A DNA stretch of 64,000 nt from a bacterium (GCA_016125085.1 WGMM01000015.1:1-64000); one strand, 5' to 3'; positions 20,067 to 31,015 are shown, numbered from the stretch's first letter. A program made the numbers and translations. The notes: a model not told the origin generated them from the sequence alone.

Positions 20067-20801
20067 TCAGATGAAATTCATTGCCTTGTGGGCGAATGCC
20101 GCGATCAAGGCACCCAGGATCGGCCCGACGACAGGCACCCAGGCGTATCCCCATTGCGACGAGCCTTTGCCCGGGATCGGCAAAATCGCGTGAGCGATCC
20201 GGGGGCCCAGGTCCCGTGCGGGGTTGATGGCGTAACCGGTGGGGCCACCCAGGGATACGCCGATCGACCAGACGAGCAGGCCCACGAGCACAGGGGAGAA
20301 GCCGGCCTCAAGCGGCGAGCCCTTGGCGAAGTTGGCTTCGCTGAAGATCGTGAGCAGCCCGAACATCAGGGCGAAGGTGCCGATCGTTTCGCAGATCAGG
20401 TTGTCGACGGGGCTGCGGATCGCGGGCCCGGTGGCGAATACGGCGAGCTTGGCTTCCTTGTCGTCCGTGACGCCGAAATGGGGCCGATAGGCCAGATAAA
20501 CCAGTACAGCGCCGGCGATGGCACCAGTGATCTGGGCCACGAGATAAGCCGGAACGTCCTGCGCCGGAAATGCCCCGGTGGCAAAAAGTGCGAGCGTGAC
20601 GGCCGGGTTCAGGTGCGCGCCACTGATGGATTTGGACAGATACACGCCGACCGTCACTGCGAACGCCCAGCCGGCGGTGACGACGATCCAGCCCGAGTCA
20701 TGCCCCTTGGTGCGCTTGAGTACCACGTTGGCCACGACGCCGTCGCCCAGCAGGACGAGCATCATGGTGCCCAGAAATTCGGCCAGCGGTGCGTTGCCCA
20801 T
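20067..20801 (-). CDS. glpF: Aquaglyceroporin / glycerol uptake facilitator (MIP family)
   Basis: 244 residues from the ATG at 20799-20801; a longer frame upstream adds 75 residues that do not look like protein. Six membrane helices and the two NPA pore motifs are visible: SGAHLNPAVTLAL and GYAINPARDLGPR. The Asp after the second NPAR is the residue that distinguishes glycerol-conducting facilitators from water-selective aquaporins. It would let glycerol and small polyols enter by diffusion. No glycerol kinase or regulator lies beside it, and its flanks on both sides are spaced (133 and 370 bases), so it is probably a single transcription unit. Confidence 0.9.
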   Translation of the reverse strand: MGNAPLAEFLGTMMLVLLGDGVVANVVLKRTKGHDSGWIVVTAGWAFAVTVGVYLSKSISGAHLNPAVTLALFATGAFPAQDVPAYLVAQITGAIAGAVLVYLAYRPHFGVTDDKEAKLAVFATGPAIRSPVDNLICETIGTFALMFGLLTIFSEANFAKGSPLEAGFSPVLVGLLVWSIGVSLGGPTGYAINPARDLGPRIAHAILPIPGKGSSQWGYAWVPVVGPILGALIAAFAHKAMNFI

Positions 20802-21171
20802 GGTCGTGCGAGTGCTCCAGCGATTGGGATTGCGGTCGATTCGTCGAGTTTTCGGTATTCGGTTGCGAGCGGTCGGGGTCGTGGCTGCCCAGATGCGAGA
20901 TCGCCAGTATCGGTGGATGAATGATCCTGTGCAAGGGATTCGCGGTGAGGTTCCCCAATGATCTCTGCCTTGCCAGTCGAAAGGCTTTCGTAATTTGCCA
21001 TAACATTCGATGATGCGTGCGCCCAACTTGGTATGATCGCGGCTCGAATCGCTGCGGCTTTTCCTCGGCTGTTGGTGCCCTGCTCCATCGTCAGCACACG
21101 GGCAAGCCGCAGCGGCAACCCGCGGGTCGAATTGTCACATCGAGCAGGTCCCCACCAGGAGAATTCCCGCC
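20802..21171. other. 370-base divergent intergenic region
   Basis: Separates the leftward glycerol facilitator from the rightward esterase/SMP-30 gene. A GGTATGATCG segment near 21029-21038 resembles one at 8066-8075 upstream of the Gfo/Idh/MocA gene, so TATGAT may serve as a -10 element in both. No gene or structured RNA recognised. Confidence 0.35.
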
Positions 21172-22890
<1,719 letters not shown>

Positions 22891-22919
22891 GTCTCACGAG
22901 CTGTCGATCGTTTCGACTT

Positions 22920-22958
22920 GGCCTGGATTTTGCGGCCTCGTGCCGCAAAGTCCAGGCC
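22920..22958. terminator. Strong bidirectional terminator hairpin between convergent genes
   Basis: Arms GGCCTGGATTTTGCGGC (22920-22936) and GCCGCAAAGTCCAGGCC (22942-22958) give a 17-bp stem with a single G-U pair and a 5-base loop; GTTTTCGTT follows on the plus strand. It lies between the converging esterase/SMP-30 and symporter genes and can stop both transcripts. Confidence 0.8.
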
Positions 22959-22990
22959 GTTTTCGTTCATGGATTTGATCGCTGAGGAAT

Positions 22991-24040
22991 TCAGGAAGTC
23001 TGTCCGGCAGGTTCGTGCGGTTCGGGAATGGTGACTTTCGGGGTGGCGACTTCGTCTCGCCTGCCCCATCGCCCGGCAAGGATACCGCAGACGACGAGCT
23101 GGATCGGGTGGTAGATCATGATCGGCACGAGGATCAGGCCAAGATCGGCCTGTTTGCCGAAGATCAGCGATGCCATGGGCACGCCTGAGGCGAGTGTCTT
23201 TTTCGAGCCGCAGAAGACGGCCGCGATGCGGTCCTCTTCAGAAAAGCCGAGCAGCCTGCAGAAGAGCGACGTGATCGCCAGAGCAGCCGCCAGAAGGATG
23301 CATGAAGCGACGAGGGCGGCAATCAGCTGACTCCACCCCTGGCCCGACCAGACGCCCCGCTTGACCGAGTCGCAGAACGACGTGTAAACCAGCATCAGGA
23401 TGGTGCCCCGGTCGACGAGCTGCGTGTATTTCTTGTTCCGTGCGGCCCAGCCTCCCAGCCAGGGGCGGATCGCCTGGCCGATCACCAGGGGAACCACCAG
23501 CCACTTCACCAGGTCAAGGATCACGGGCCCCAGCGGGAGCCCCGTGCCTTCGGCGCCGGCATAGGTGGCGATAAGAAGTGGCGTGAGGACAACGCCGATC
23601 AGGGCCGAAAGCGTTGCGTTGAAGACCGCCGCGGCGACATTGCCACGTGCGGCCGCAGTCAGGGCGACGGAAGACGACACGGTCGAAGGCAGCGCACAGA
23701 GGTAAAAGATACCGAGTTTGAGCCCTTCAGGCAGCAAGCCGCCCGCCATAGCGAGCAGCACGATACCCATCAAGGGAAATAGCGCGAAGGTGCTGAGCTG
23801 AACGGTCAGGTGCAGTGGCCAGCGGAGCATACCGGCCTTCAGGGCTGCGAATGGCAGGGCGATTCCGTGCAGGAAGAATACAAGGGCGACGCCTGCCTTG
23901 GTCAATATTTCAGGGTGCAGCCATCCGCCGTCGGCTCCGGGGTCGGGAAACATCCAGGCCAGGGCCACAGCGGCCGACATGCCGATGAGAAACCCGTCCA
24001 GGCGACGATGTATGTATCTGGCGATTCTGGATTGCGGCAC
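22991..24040 (-). CDS. Bile acid:sodium symporter family protein (SBF-like, YfeH type)
   Basis: 349 residues, about ten hydrophobic segments. It matches the SBF_like branch (YfeH type) of the bile acid/sodium symporter superfamily: LTKAGVALVFFLHGIALPFAALKAG near residue 47, YLCALPSTVSSSVALTAAARGN in the crossed-helix region, and FCGSKKTLASGVPMASLIF near the C-terminal half. Such proteins move organic anions coupled to sodium; natural substrates of the bacterial members are largely unknown. The basic, Pro-rich last 30 residues are probably cytoplasmic. It converges with the esterase/SMP-30 gene across a shared terminator. Confidence 0.88.
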   Translation of the reverse strand: MPQSRIARYIHRRLDGFLIGMSAAVALAWMFPDPGADGGWLHPEILTKAGVALVFFLHGIALPFAALKAGMLRWPLHLTVQLSTFALFPLMGIVLLAMAGGLLPEGLKLGIFYLCALPSTVSSSVALTAAARGNVAAAVFNATLSALIGVVLTPLLIATYAGAEGTGLPLGPVILDLVKWLVVPLVIGQAIRPWLGGWAARNKKYTQLVDRGTILMLVYTSFCDSVKRGVWSGQGWSQLIAALVASCILLAAALAITSLFCRLLGFSEEDRIAAVFCGSKKTLASGVPMASLIFGKQADLGLILVPIMIYHPIQLVVCGILAGRWGRRDEVATPKVTIPEPHEPAGQTS

Positions 24041-24408
24041 GGCCGGATTGCTCCCGAGGCGAGAAAAGACGTTGATCAGGCGATCGCACCTCAGGCCGCA
24101 TTATAGGGACAACGGCTCGATTCCGCCTGAGTGAGGATTCGCAAGTATTCGGAGGTACTCCCTACTATTCATCCAATCGAGTGGTGAGTCCCAATTCAGA
24201 ATATTCCTAACATGTTCCATAATAATGGCTTGCGATTTATTACATCAAGCCGGCCTGTCGAAATGCGACTGGGGCGTCTGTTTTTTGGTGGATGGTCGTA
24301 AGTCGCGAACTGTCGTGATAAGATCGGGATCTCTCTCTCAATCGGTACGGGATCGAACGGTGATCTATCGTTCGGTGCTGTGCTTCGAACGATCGAAACG
24401 AAATTGCG
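24041..24408. other. 368-base divergent intergenic region upstream of the patatin fusion gene
   Basis: Relatively AT-rich between about 24140 and 24240. It should contain promoters for the leftward symporter and the rightward 1484-residue protein. I could not identify a convincing -35/-10 pair, operator or RNA. Confidence 0.35.
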
Positions 24409-27400
24409 ATGCCGACTCGAAATTCCAAACATTCTCGACCTGACAATCGTTTCGCGGAAGTGTTACGCGAGGAACTCGACAGCATCGTGCAGCGCCGTGA
24501 GGCTTTTCGACCTGAAGCGACGGGTAAAGGGGAGTGCGAATACGATCCCGGGCATGAGTCGAAGGACGACGACAGGGATATGCGCAGCCAGCGGAAGCGG
24601 GCTTTGCGAATGAGCCTCTTCGGCCTGGCGTTCTCAGGCGGCGGCATTCGCAGCGCGACGATCAATCTTGGAATTTTGCAGGCACTTGGGCATCTGCAAT
24701 TGCTCAGGTATGTCGATTACCTTTCGACGGTTTCGGGAGGCGGCTACATCGGCGGCTGGCTGGCGGCCTGGATCAGGCGTGAAACGGACAGTGCCGATCT
24801 TGCGAACGACCCGACTCTTTCGGACGACGATCGGGCCGTGGAAGGGCTGACGAATGTGGAAAAGCAGCTCGACCCGGATCGACTGGCCGAAGCCCGGGCC
24901 CGGCGCTTCGGGGTTTCGAAGGATCATCTGGAGGTCTTCGATCAGGAGCCGGGGCCGATTCGGCATTTGCGGGTGAACAGCCGGTATCTGGCGCCGCAGT
25001 GGGGGCCATTTACCCTGGATACGTGGACGCTGCTGGCGATTTATATCCGCAACCTGTTCATCAATCTGATGATCCTCCTGCCGTGGTTCACGATGATCGT
25101 GCTTCTTTGCAGGCTCGTCGTTTGCTGGTCGGACACCGATTTCGCTGGAATGACATCAGGCCGCCAGCCCGAATTCGTGACCAATGCGAACGGCCCGATT
25201 TCTCCGGCCATTCCCCTGACGCAATGGGTCTATCTGGTTTTGTTCGTGCTGCTGGTGTTTCTGCCGTTCGATTCGATTTCGAAAGAACTGGACCAGCTGC
25301 GGCGGCGCAAGGCGAATGTCGTGGACAAGGAAAAAGTTGCCTGGCTCCGGCGCATTCAGATCGGCATCCCGCTCTCATTCCTTATGGCGGGCGTGATCGG
25401 CATGGTGGTGCTGCGCGATTTTTCTTCGGAATTGTTGAAGGTGCTCGTCAGCTTGGTGCCTGTTTCATGGGGGAGGATAAGACTCTCTCAAACGACGGTG
25501 ACGATACTTTCCCCGATTCTCACCGGCATTTCGTTCGTTCTGATCATGGGCATGCAGTATGCGATTCGTGCGAGGATGATCCAGTTTCGCGTGAAAATCT
25601 TCATACTCGATCTGCTTCTGGCGTTCGTCTTCGGATTGATTCTTCAGGTGATCGTCATTCGAATGCAACTTGGGCCTGATGCATATTCGACGAATGTTTC
25701 GAATACGGAACGGATCGCCCAGGGGGTCGCATTACGGACGACGTTCGGCCCGCCGCTCTTTCTGCTGGCGCTGATGATCCCGAATTATCTTGTCGTAGCG
25801 CTGGCGGGCCATACTTTAAGCGAATACGAACGCGAATGGAGATCGCGAATGGCATCTCTGATGCTTCTCTGGTCCGTCGTCTGGGTCGTGGTCTTTACCA
25901 TGGTCATTCTGATGCCGAAAGTGTTCTTGAATTTCGACCACGTGTTGCGATTCATGTTCAACGTGCCAGCCAGGCTGGGAACCGTGGATCAGACTGCCGG
26001 CCAGATCATATTTTTCTCAGGATGGACGGCAACGATTCTGATCGGCTTCAGCCTTCTTCGGCCTCGTACGAAGAACCGATTCGACGCGTTGATTCAATTT
26101 ATGGCTCTGGTGATGTATGTCCTCTTCCAGGCAGGCCTGATCACGATCGTTTCGGTGATCGTGGACAGGATCTCGATGCGAATCAAAGGCCAGCCTTACG
26201 ACGCGGATCATTTTTTCGGGCATGTACTTCAGACCGATCCCGCGTTCGCACTGCTGGTTGCCGCCGGTTCCGGAATCCTGGCGGCATGGCTCTACAAGAA
26301 CATTCCGATGAATCTCTTTTCGTTGCATTCGCTGTACGGTAACAGGCTGACGCGTTGTTATCTGGCGGCATCTCTGAATCGCGAAATTCGGAGCGAATCG
26401 GGCGCGAGTGCGCGCGACCCTCATGCGGCGGCCCCTACCGGCATCACCCAGTCCAGGCATGGCAATCCGTTTACGGATCTTGACCCTGAAGATGACATGC
26501 CCCTGGCACGGTTGCGGGTGCAGGACCGGATCAAAATCGACACGGGCGAATTCGAGCAGGAAATCCCGCCCTATTACGGGCCGTATCCGATTTTCAATAC
26601 CACATTGAATTTGATTTCCGGTGGAGAGAACGACCGCAAGGCGGAGTCGTTCGTCCTGACGCCTGCCTGGTGCGGCAGTGATTCGACCGGCTTCGCCCGC
26701 CTCTCGCGCGACAAGCAGAAAATACTGGAGAATTTGACGATCGGCAAGGCGATCACGATCTCCGGCGCCGCCGTCGACGCCAATATGAGCATCCTGCAAT
26801 CGCCACAATTGACTGCATTTCTGACGCTGATCAATGCCCGCCTGGGGGCCTGGATCTCCAACCCGGCGAAGGCTCATCCGGCCGAAGAGTGGGATGCTTC
26901 GGGGCCGCAAGGCGCAGGTTCATTCTTTCGCGAGCTTTTCGGGATGACCGACGCCCGTGAGGACCACGTGCATCTTTCGGACGGCGGACATTTCGAAAAC
27001 TCCGGAGTCTATGAGCTGATTCGCCGCAGATGTCGCTATGTGGTGATGGTGGACGCCGCCGAAGATCCTGAAGACGCTTCGGAGAACCTGGCCAATTTGA
27101 TCCGGCTCGTTCGCCGGGATTTCGGCATTCGGATCGAGATCGATACATCGCCCCTGCATAAGGACGTTAAAGGCTACAGCCTCTGGCATACGGCAGTGGG
27201 AACGATTCGCTATGACGAAGTCGATACGGAAGGCGTCATCGGCACGCTGGTTTTCGTCAGGTCGTCACTGACGGGGGACGAACCTGCCGACATTCTGAAT
27301 TATGCAAGAAAGAATTCTGAGTTTCCGCATCATCCGACGACGAACCAGTTTTTCGATGAGAACCAGTTCGAAAGCTATCGCGGGCTCGGATTTCATATCG

Positions 27401-28863
27401 GGCTGCAGGTCTTCACCGAGGCGGCTCAGGTGCTGCACGACACGACGGTCGAGCGGTCGCATGTGGAGCGACTTCGCCGGTTTTTCGCTGACGTCAGACG
27501 CAACTGGGCACCCCTGGCGGCCAATTCGGTCGACGGATATCGAGAATCCTGCTCGAATTACATGAAAATCGCCGGAGCGATGCGGGATTTGCCCGCAATG
27601 CGACGAGTTTCTTCGCAGATCTATCCGGAAATCGCAGCGATCGCATCGCAGACGACCGACGATCTGATCATTCGCGAAAAACTGGCTCAGGCGGCTGACC
27701 CGGCCGCATTGGCACAGGCGATCGAAACGCACAGGGACGGGATCCTCAGCGAGCTGCACGGTGTCGATTTCATGCTCCAGTTCCTCGAGCTGGCATGGAT
27801 CGAGAACCAGTTCGACCGTTATTTCGCGCATCCGATCAATCGTGGCTGGATGACGGTCATGCGCCGGTGGACCGATTCGGAGCCCTTCCTGCGCGCCTGG
27901 CCGATCCTGCGAAACCAGTATTCGCGAGGCTTCGTGCAGTTCTGCGAGCGAATACTCAACCTGGGCGAACCACCGGCTCAGTGGTGCCGCGTTACCCACC
28001 CGGACCACCAGCCGTTCAAGGCGATTCTGAACGAATTCGACCGGGAATTCCAGCGGGAATGGTCGCACCTGACGAAGACCGAAGGACAGCAGAAGGCGCA
28101 TCACGCCCTGCTGGATCTGGGTGAATATCTCAAAAAGGCTGTGCGTTGCTCAGGCAGGGGCAATATTGTGGCACCGGGCCAATCCGCCCCCTCTCGTGAT
28201 CTACGGGATCGTCTGACGCCTCATGATTTCGACGCTGGGCAGGACGACCGCTATCTCGCCTGGATTCTGACATGGGGGCAGCCGCACGAAAAGGCTGGCG
28301 AGATATCTCTGACCGAATGCGAGCAGCCCTGGTCGTTCCTGACCTCGGGGGGAAGGATGGATAGCGGAATGCCGTTCCTGACCGGTTCGGACGCAATCGA
28401 AGCCTCACACGAAGGGTCGACGGTCAAGAAATATCCGATCGGGCTGGTCGTGGCTTTTCCGTCGTCGGAATCAGGGCCGAACGTTGGGGCGGTCGATCGC
28501 AATCATCTATATCTGCCAGCTGACGATGATTCGGCGGAGACTGACCGGTTTCTTGAGTTGGTCGTCTGGATTCGCGGCCCGTACCGGAGCATGGGATTGG
28601 GTCGGGAGTGTCTGCCGCAAATTCTGTCAAGCTCGCTCCGGCGGAGCGATGTGTGTGATCAATTCGGAATCCTGGACGAACAGATTTTCACGCGGTATCC
28701 GAGAATGAGCCTTTATTCCGGCGAACGAGTGCAGCAGTCGCAGTGGATGAGTTTCTTTTTCGATCAGGGATTCGTCGTGCATTTCGATGATCGCAAGGAT
28801 TGGCGAAAAGAATACGAACACTGGTCGAACCGGGAAGTGCGTCTTGTGCGAAAGCTACATTGA
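24409..28863 (+). CDS. Giant membrane patatin-like phospholipase with C-terminal GNAT-like domain
   Basis: 1484 residues. Patatin motifs: oxyanion-hole FSGGGIRSA (GGGIR 77-81), nucleophile segment YLSTVSGGGYIGG (Ser109) and catalytic LSDGGHFENSG (Asp858). The Ser and Asp are about 750 residues apart because roughly ten hydrophobic helices are inserted between about residues 200 and 640, e.g. LFINLMILLPWFTMIVLLC and LMLLWSVVWVVVFTMVIL. A further cytoplasm-like stretch leads to the Asp. Residues about 900-1330 are mostly helical. The last ~150 residues contain PIGLVVAFPSS, then LELVVWIRGPYRSMGLGREC and FFFDQGFVVHF, which resemble GNAT strand beta4, the acyl-CoA-binding loop and strand beta5. 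The combination suggests membrane lipid deacylation or acyl remodelling. Transcribed alone; it ends 7 bases from the converging coaC-like gene. Confidence 0.85.
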   Translation: MPTRNSKHSRPDNRFAEVLREELDSIVQRREAFRPEATGKGECEYDPGHESKDDDRDMRSQRKRALRMSLFGLAFSGGGIRSATINLGILQALGHLQLLRYVDYLSTVSGGGYIGGWLAAWIRRETDSADLANDPTLSDDDRAVEGLTNVEKQLDPDRLAEARARRFGVSKDHLEVFDQEPGPIRHLRVNSRYLAPQWGPFTLDTWTLLAIYIRNLFINLMILLPWFTMIVLLCRLVVCWSDTDFAGMTSGRQPEFVTNANGPISPAIPLTQWVYLVLFVLLVFLPFDSISKELDQLRRRKANVVDKEKVAWLRRIQIGIPLSFLMAGVIGMVVLRDFSSELLKVLVSLVPVSWGRIRLSQTTVTILSPILTGISFVLIMGMQYAIRARMIQFRVKIFILDLLLAFVFGLILQVIVIRMQLGPDAYSTNVSNTERIAQGVALRTTFGPPLFLLALMIPNYLVVALAGHTLSEYEREWRSRMASLMLLWSVVWVVVFTMVILMPKVFLNFDHVLRFMFNVPARLGTVDQTAGQIIFFSGWTATILIGFSLLRPRTKNRFDALIQFMALVMYVLFQAGLITIVSVIVDRISMRIKGQPYDADHFFGHVLQTDPAFALLVAAGSGILAAWLYKNIPMNLFSLHSLYGNRLTRCYLAASLNREIRSESGASARDPHAAAPTGITQSRHGNPFTDLDPEDDMPLARLRVQDRIKIDTGEFEQEIPPYYGPYPIFNTTLNLISGGENDRKAESFVLTPAWCGSDSTGFARLSRDKQKILENLTIGKAITISGAAVDANMSILQSPQLTAFLTLINARLGAWISNPAKAHPAEEWDASGPQGAGSFFRELFGMTDAREDHVHLSDGGHFENSGVYELIRRRCRYVVMVDAAEDPEDASENLANLIRLVRRDFGIRIEIDTSPLHKDVKGYSLWHTAVGTIRYDEVDTEGVIGTLVFVRSSLTGDEPADILNYARKNSEFPHHPTTNQFFDENQFESYRGLGFHIGLQVFTEAAQVLHDTTVERSHVERLRRFFADVRRNWAPLAANSVDGYRESCSNYMKIAGAMRDLPAMRRVSSQIYPEIAAIASQTTDDLIIREKLAQAADPAALAQAIETHRDGILSELHGVDFMLQFLELAWIENQFDRYFAHPINRGWMTVMRRWTDSEPFLRAWPILRNQYSRGFVQFCERILNLGEPPAQWCRVTHPDHQPFKAILNEFDREFQREWSHLTKTEGQQKAHHALLDLGEYLKKAVRCSGRGNIVAPGQSAPSRDLRDRLTPHDFDAGQDDRYLAWILTWGQPHEKAGEISLTECEQPWSFLTSGGRMDSGMPFLTGSDAIEASHEGSTVKKYPIGLVVAFPSSESGPNVGAVDRNHLYLPADDDSAETDRFLELVVWIRGPYRSMGLGRECLPQILSSSLRRSDVCDQFGILDEQIFTRYPRMSLYSGERVQQSQWMSFFFDQGFVVHFDDRKDWRKEYEHWSNREVRLVRKLH

Positions 28864-28870
28864 ATCTGAA

Positions 28871-29521
28871 CTATTCGATACTCGAAGCACGGAGAACAGC
28901 GTTCAGTCGCCTGGCGATCGTATCGACTTCAGCCATGGCTCCGATCCCGACATCGCCGCATGCCAGACGTTTTTCGATCGGCATCACGATTTCGAGAGGT
29001 TCGTACCACCGTTCGAAAGCAGCGACGATTTCGTCGATATTCGGTAGTTTGCCGTGGGGCGGCCAGATTCCTTCTCTGTCCGAGAGGATTTGGGCGAAAT
29101 GACGACGGGTAATCGAATTATCCCACATGCGGGTATTCATGGCCGGGGCGACGACGAGGGGCTTCGCATAATCCCAGGCGCGGAGCACACTGGTCACCAG
29201 GTTGTCGGCCATACCCTGGGCCCATTTGGCCAGGGTATGGGCATCGAGCGGTGCGATCAGCAGAGCGTCCGCCCAGCGGCCAAGCTCGATGTGCAGGACG
29301 TCGTCGCCACGGTTCCAACCTGTCTCAGGCCACTCGTCGCGATCCCGAAACACGGGAAACCGTGATGCGCGATCTGTTCGTGACCAGTGCGGCACGAAGA
29401 ACTCCGCGGATCGGGTCATCATCAGGCGAATTTCATGCCGTTCTTCGGCAAGAGTGGCCACGAGCGAATCGATCTTGACCGCTGCGACCGATCCGGTCAC
29501 TGCGACGAGGATTCTTGCCAT
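28871..29521 (-). CDS. coaC: Phosphopantothenoylcysteine decarboxylase-type flavoprotein
   Basis: 216 residues, the HFCD flavoprotein fold. PPC decarboxylase removes CO2 from 4'-phosphopantothenoylcysteine in coenzyme A synthesis. Signatures: ILVAVTGSVAAVK at the N-terminus, a His in VLHIELGRWADALLIAPL (catalytic His position), the substrate-clamp PAMNTRMWDN, and ACGDVGIGAMAE carrying the redox-active Cys. It is a monofunctional CoaC: no CoaB (ligase) domain follows. GAAGG lies 6 bases before the ATG. Its stop is 7 bases from the convergent patatin-fusion stop. It lies 37 bases downstream of the 74-residue small gene, so they probably form one transcript. Confidence 0.88.
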   Translation of the reverse strand: MARILVAVTGSVAAVKIDSLVATLAEERHEIRLMMTRSAEFFVPHWSRTDRASRFPVFRDRDEWPETGWNRGDDVLHIELGRWADALLIAPLDAHTLAKWAQGMADNLVTSVLRAWDYAKPLVVAPAMNTRMWDNSITRRHFAQILSDREGIWPPHGKLPNIDEIVAAFERWYEPLEIVMPIEKRLACGDVGIGAMAEVDTIARRLNAVLRASSIE

Positions 29522-29558
29522 GGCGCACCTTCGTGAAGTAAAGGCGTCCGATAGTGAA

Positions 29559-29783
29559 TCAGTTGTTTTCAGCGGCGAATTTGCCGCCAGCGTCGTTCAG
29601 AACGTCGGCCAGCCGATTCCACAACTGGCGACGGAATTTGTCCGCCTGACCACGGCTCAGCAGGAATTGCTGCTGGGCGTGGCTGGACATGACCTGAACG
29701 ATGGCAGTCATGTCGATTTCCAGTATCCCCGTGACGTCATCGAGTTCCGGGGGCAAGCTCAGAGCTTTCAATTGTTCGTGCAT
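29559..29783 (-). CDS. Hypothetical protein (74 aa) upstream of coaC
   Basis: Starts at the ATG at 29781-29783, which has AAGGA 5-6 bases upstream; a longer frame opens at 29891 but its added 36 residues are unlike protein. The product (MHEQLKALSLPPELDDVTGI...) is soluble, predicted mostly helical, and has no Cys, signal or membrane segment. It is co-directional with coaC, 37 bases apart, so a small partner encoded in the coenzyme A transcript is possible. The position would suit rpoZ (omega), which often neighbours coaBC genes, but the sequence shows no omega signature that I can recognise. Confidence 0.6.
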   Translation of the reverse strand: MHEQLKALSLPPELDDVTGILEIDMTAIVQVMSSHAQQQFLLSRGQADKFRRQLWNRLADVLNDAGGKFAAENN

Positions 29784-29825
29784 GGATTCCTTGTGACTCT
29801 CGGTGCTGGTCTTCCTTGACGACTG

Positions 29826-29854
29826 GCGATCCCATTCCGGTAATACGGGATCGC
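29826..29854 (-). repeat. Hairpin in the leader of the small/coaC transcript
   Basis: Perfect 8-bp stem GCGATCCC/GGGATCGC around a 13-base loop, 43 bases upstream of the 74-residue gene. A second weaker stem, GACCGA/TCGGTC, follows at 29869-29889 nearer the end of the Mrr-type gene, and with the AT-rich flank could terminate that gene. Operator or leader structure are alternatives. Confidence 0.35.
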
Positions 29855-29923
29855 ACAATCTTAAACTAGACCGACGGTGTTGATCGGTCAAGTCAACTCC
29901 ACAAATAATACGACATATTTGAT

Positions 29924-30811
29924 CTAGTGTGACGCAAGGCGTTGACCGGAATCGTCATCGGGCCGGAAAAAGAGGCCTGTCTCGCGATGACTGTCGTCCG
30001 GTTTCGCGGGCTTGAGAATCTCACGGACGATTTCGGCCAGGCGAGGTCCGTCGATGAGTTCCATCGGCTGGTTCGCGGCGAATTTCTCAGCGGAAAGCGT
30101 AAATCCCGTCGTCGTCACGAAGTATCCTTTTCGACTGCCGGATTGATGGATCGTGCCCAGAAACTTCTGCAGGTCGGGCGATCCGACGATCCCCTTGTGG
30201 TGGTACTTGCACTGAACCACGGCACGAAGAGGGCCGCGGGCAAGTTTCAGGTCCGCTCCCTCGTCGCCGGCACCGCCATTACGATGGACCTCGTAGCCCA
30301 ATGCTTCGAACACTTCAGCCACGAAGTCTTCGAACGCATCGCCGTCCAGCGAGTCGATCCGCTCCATGCGCTGGCGAATACCGGCCGCCAGATTGCGCCG
30401 CTCTTCAGCGACGCGCCGGGATTCGTGGAACTTGTGCGACAGAGTGTCATACTCAGCCAGTTCGGCTTCATCGAGCACTTCGCCGCTCCGGGCACGATAT
30501 CGATCCATTTTGAACAACGCGTTTTCGACCAGGTTTTCGAGTCGCGGTCTTTCGGCCCGCGTAAGACGGTTGGTTTCCAGTCGAAAAAGGGCATAGGCGA
30601 GAGTTTCGACGGCCGAGCGGAACTCGGAAGCGTCCCGGATCGATGGCGCGGTGTCTTCATAAGGCGTTCCCGTGAAAAGACCCGCCTGTCGGGCTGGGGT
30701 TTCAGGGGCCGCAAGCTGGCAGTTGCTCCCACCAGATTCCGGCAAAGCGCGGGCGAAGGCGATCCAGTTCGCCAGACAGGCCGGTCCAGGGCATTGGGCT
30801 TCGCTTTCCAA
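29924..30811 (-). CDS. Mrr-type restriction endonuclease-like protein
   Basis: 295 residues from a TTG start. The TTG at 30809-30811 is chosen because AAGGAG lies 5 bases upstream; the frame is open to 30910 but has no better start. The C-terminal third (about residues 150-290) is a PD-(D/E)xK Mrr_cat domain: LDGDAFEDFVAEVFEALGYEV, then the catalytic GDEGADLKL, and AVVQCKYHHKGIVGSPDLQKF with the QxK motif. Such enzymes cut modified DNA or act as repair nucleases. The N-terminal 100 residues are Cys-containing and of unknown fold, and the middle is coiled. No methylase or restriction partner is adjacent. It is oriented divergently from ispD. Confidence 0.82.
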   Translation of the reverse strand: MESEAQCPGPACLANWIAFARALPESGGSNCQLAAPETPARQAGLFTGTPYEDTAPSIRDASEFRSAVETLAYALFRLETNRLTRAERPRLENLVENALFKMDRYRARSGEVLDEAELAEYDTLSHKFHESRRVAEERRNLAAGIRQRMERIDSLDGDAFEDFVAEVFEALGYEVHRNGGAGDEGADLKLARGPLRAVVQCKYHHKGIVGSPDLQKFLGTIHQSGSRKGYFVTTTGFTLSAEKFAANQPMELIDGPRLAEIVREILKPAKPDDSHRETGLFFRPDDDSGQRLASH

Positions 30812-30859
30812 ACGTGCTCCTTGCGAGTTCGATCCTCGAAACGATTGTGCTGCTCGACC

Positions 30860-30871
30860 GGTCAATTGACC
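30860..30871. promoter_or_regulatory. 12-bp perfect palindrome, possible operator
   Basis: GGTCAATTGACC, about 50 bases upstream of the Mrr-type TTG start and 145 bases from ispD, in the divergent region. A perfect 12-bp palindrome can bind a dimeric repressor or be a chance site. Confidence 0.25.
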
Positions 30872-31015
30872 ATCTCCTCCGGATTTATCCAAAATACGAA
30901 CTGAAAGCACGCCGGGTAAAGCGGTTCGCTGCTCGCGTCCGGAAATCTTCAGGCGATGCGGATCGCTCGAAAGCTGCGAGCCCCGCGAAATTCAGGGAAG
31001 TGGGAAGGCAATCCG

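Noticed and set aside
8066..21038. GGTATGATCG present in two intergenic regions as a regulatory element
   Set aside because: Only two short matches, and no -35 element at a consistent spacing, so I mention it only as a possible -10.
29924..30910. Longer Mrr-type reading frame starting at 30910
   Set aside because: A GTG start at 30910 has no RBS; AAGGAG lies 5 bases before the TTG at 30811.
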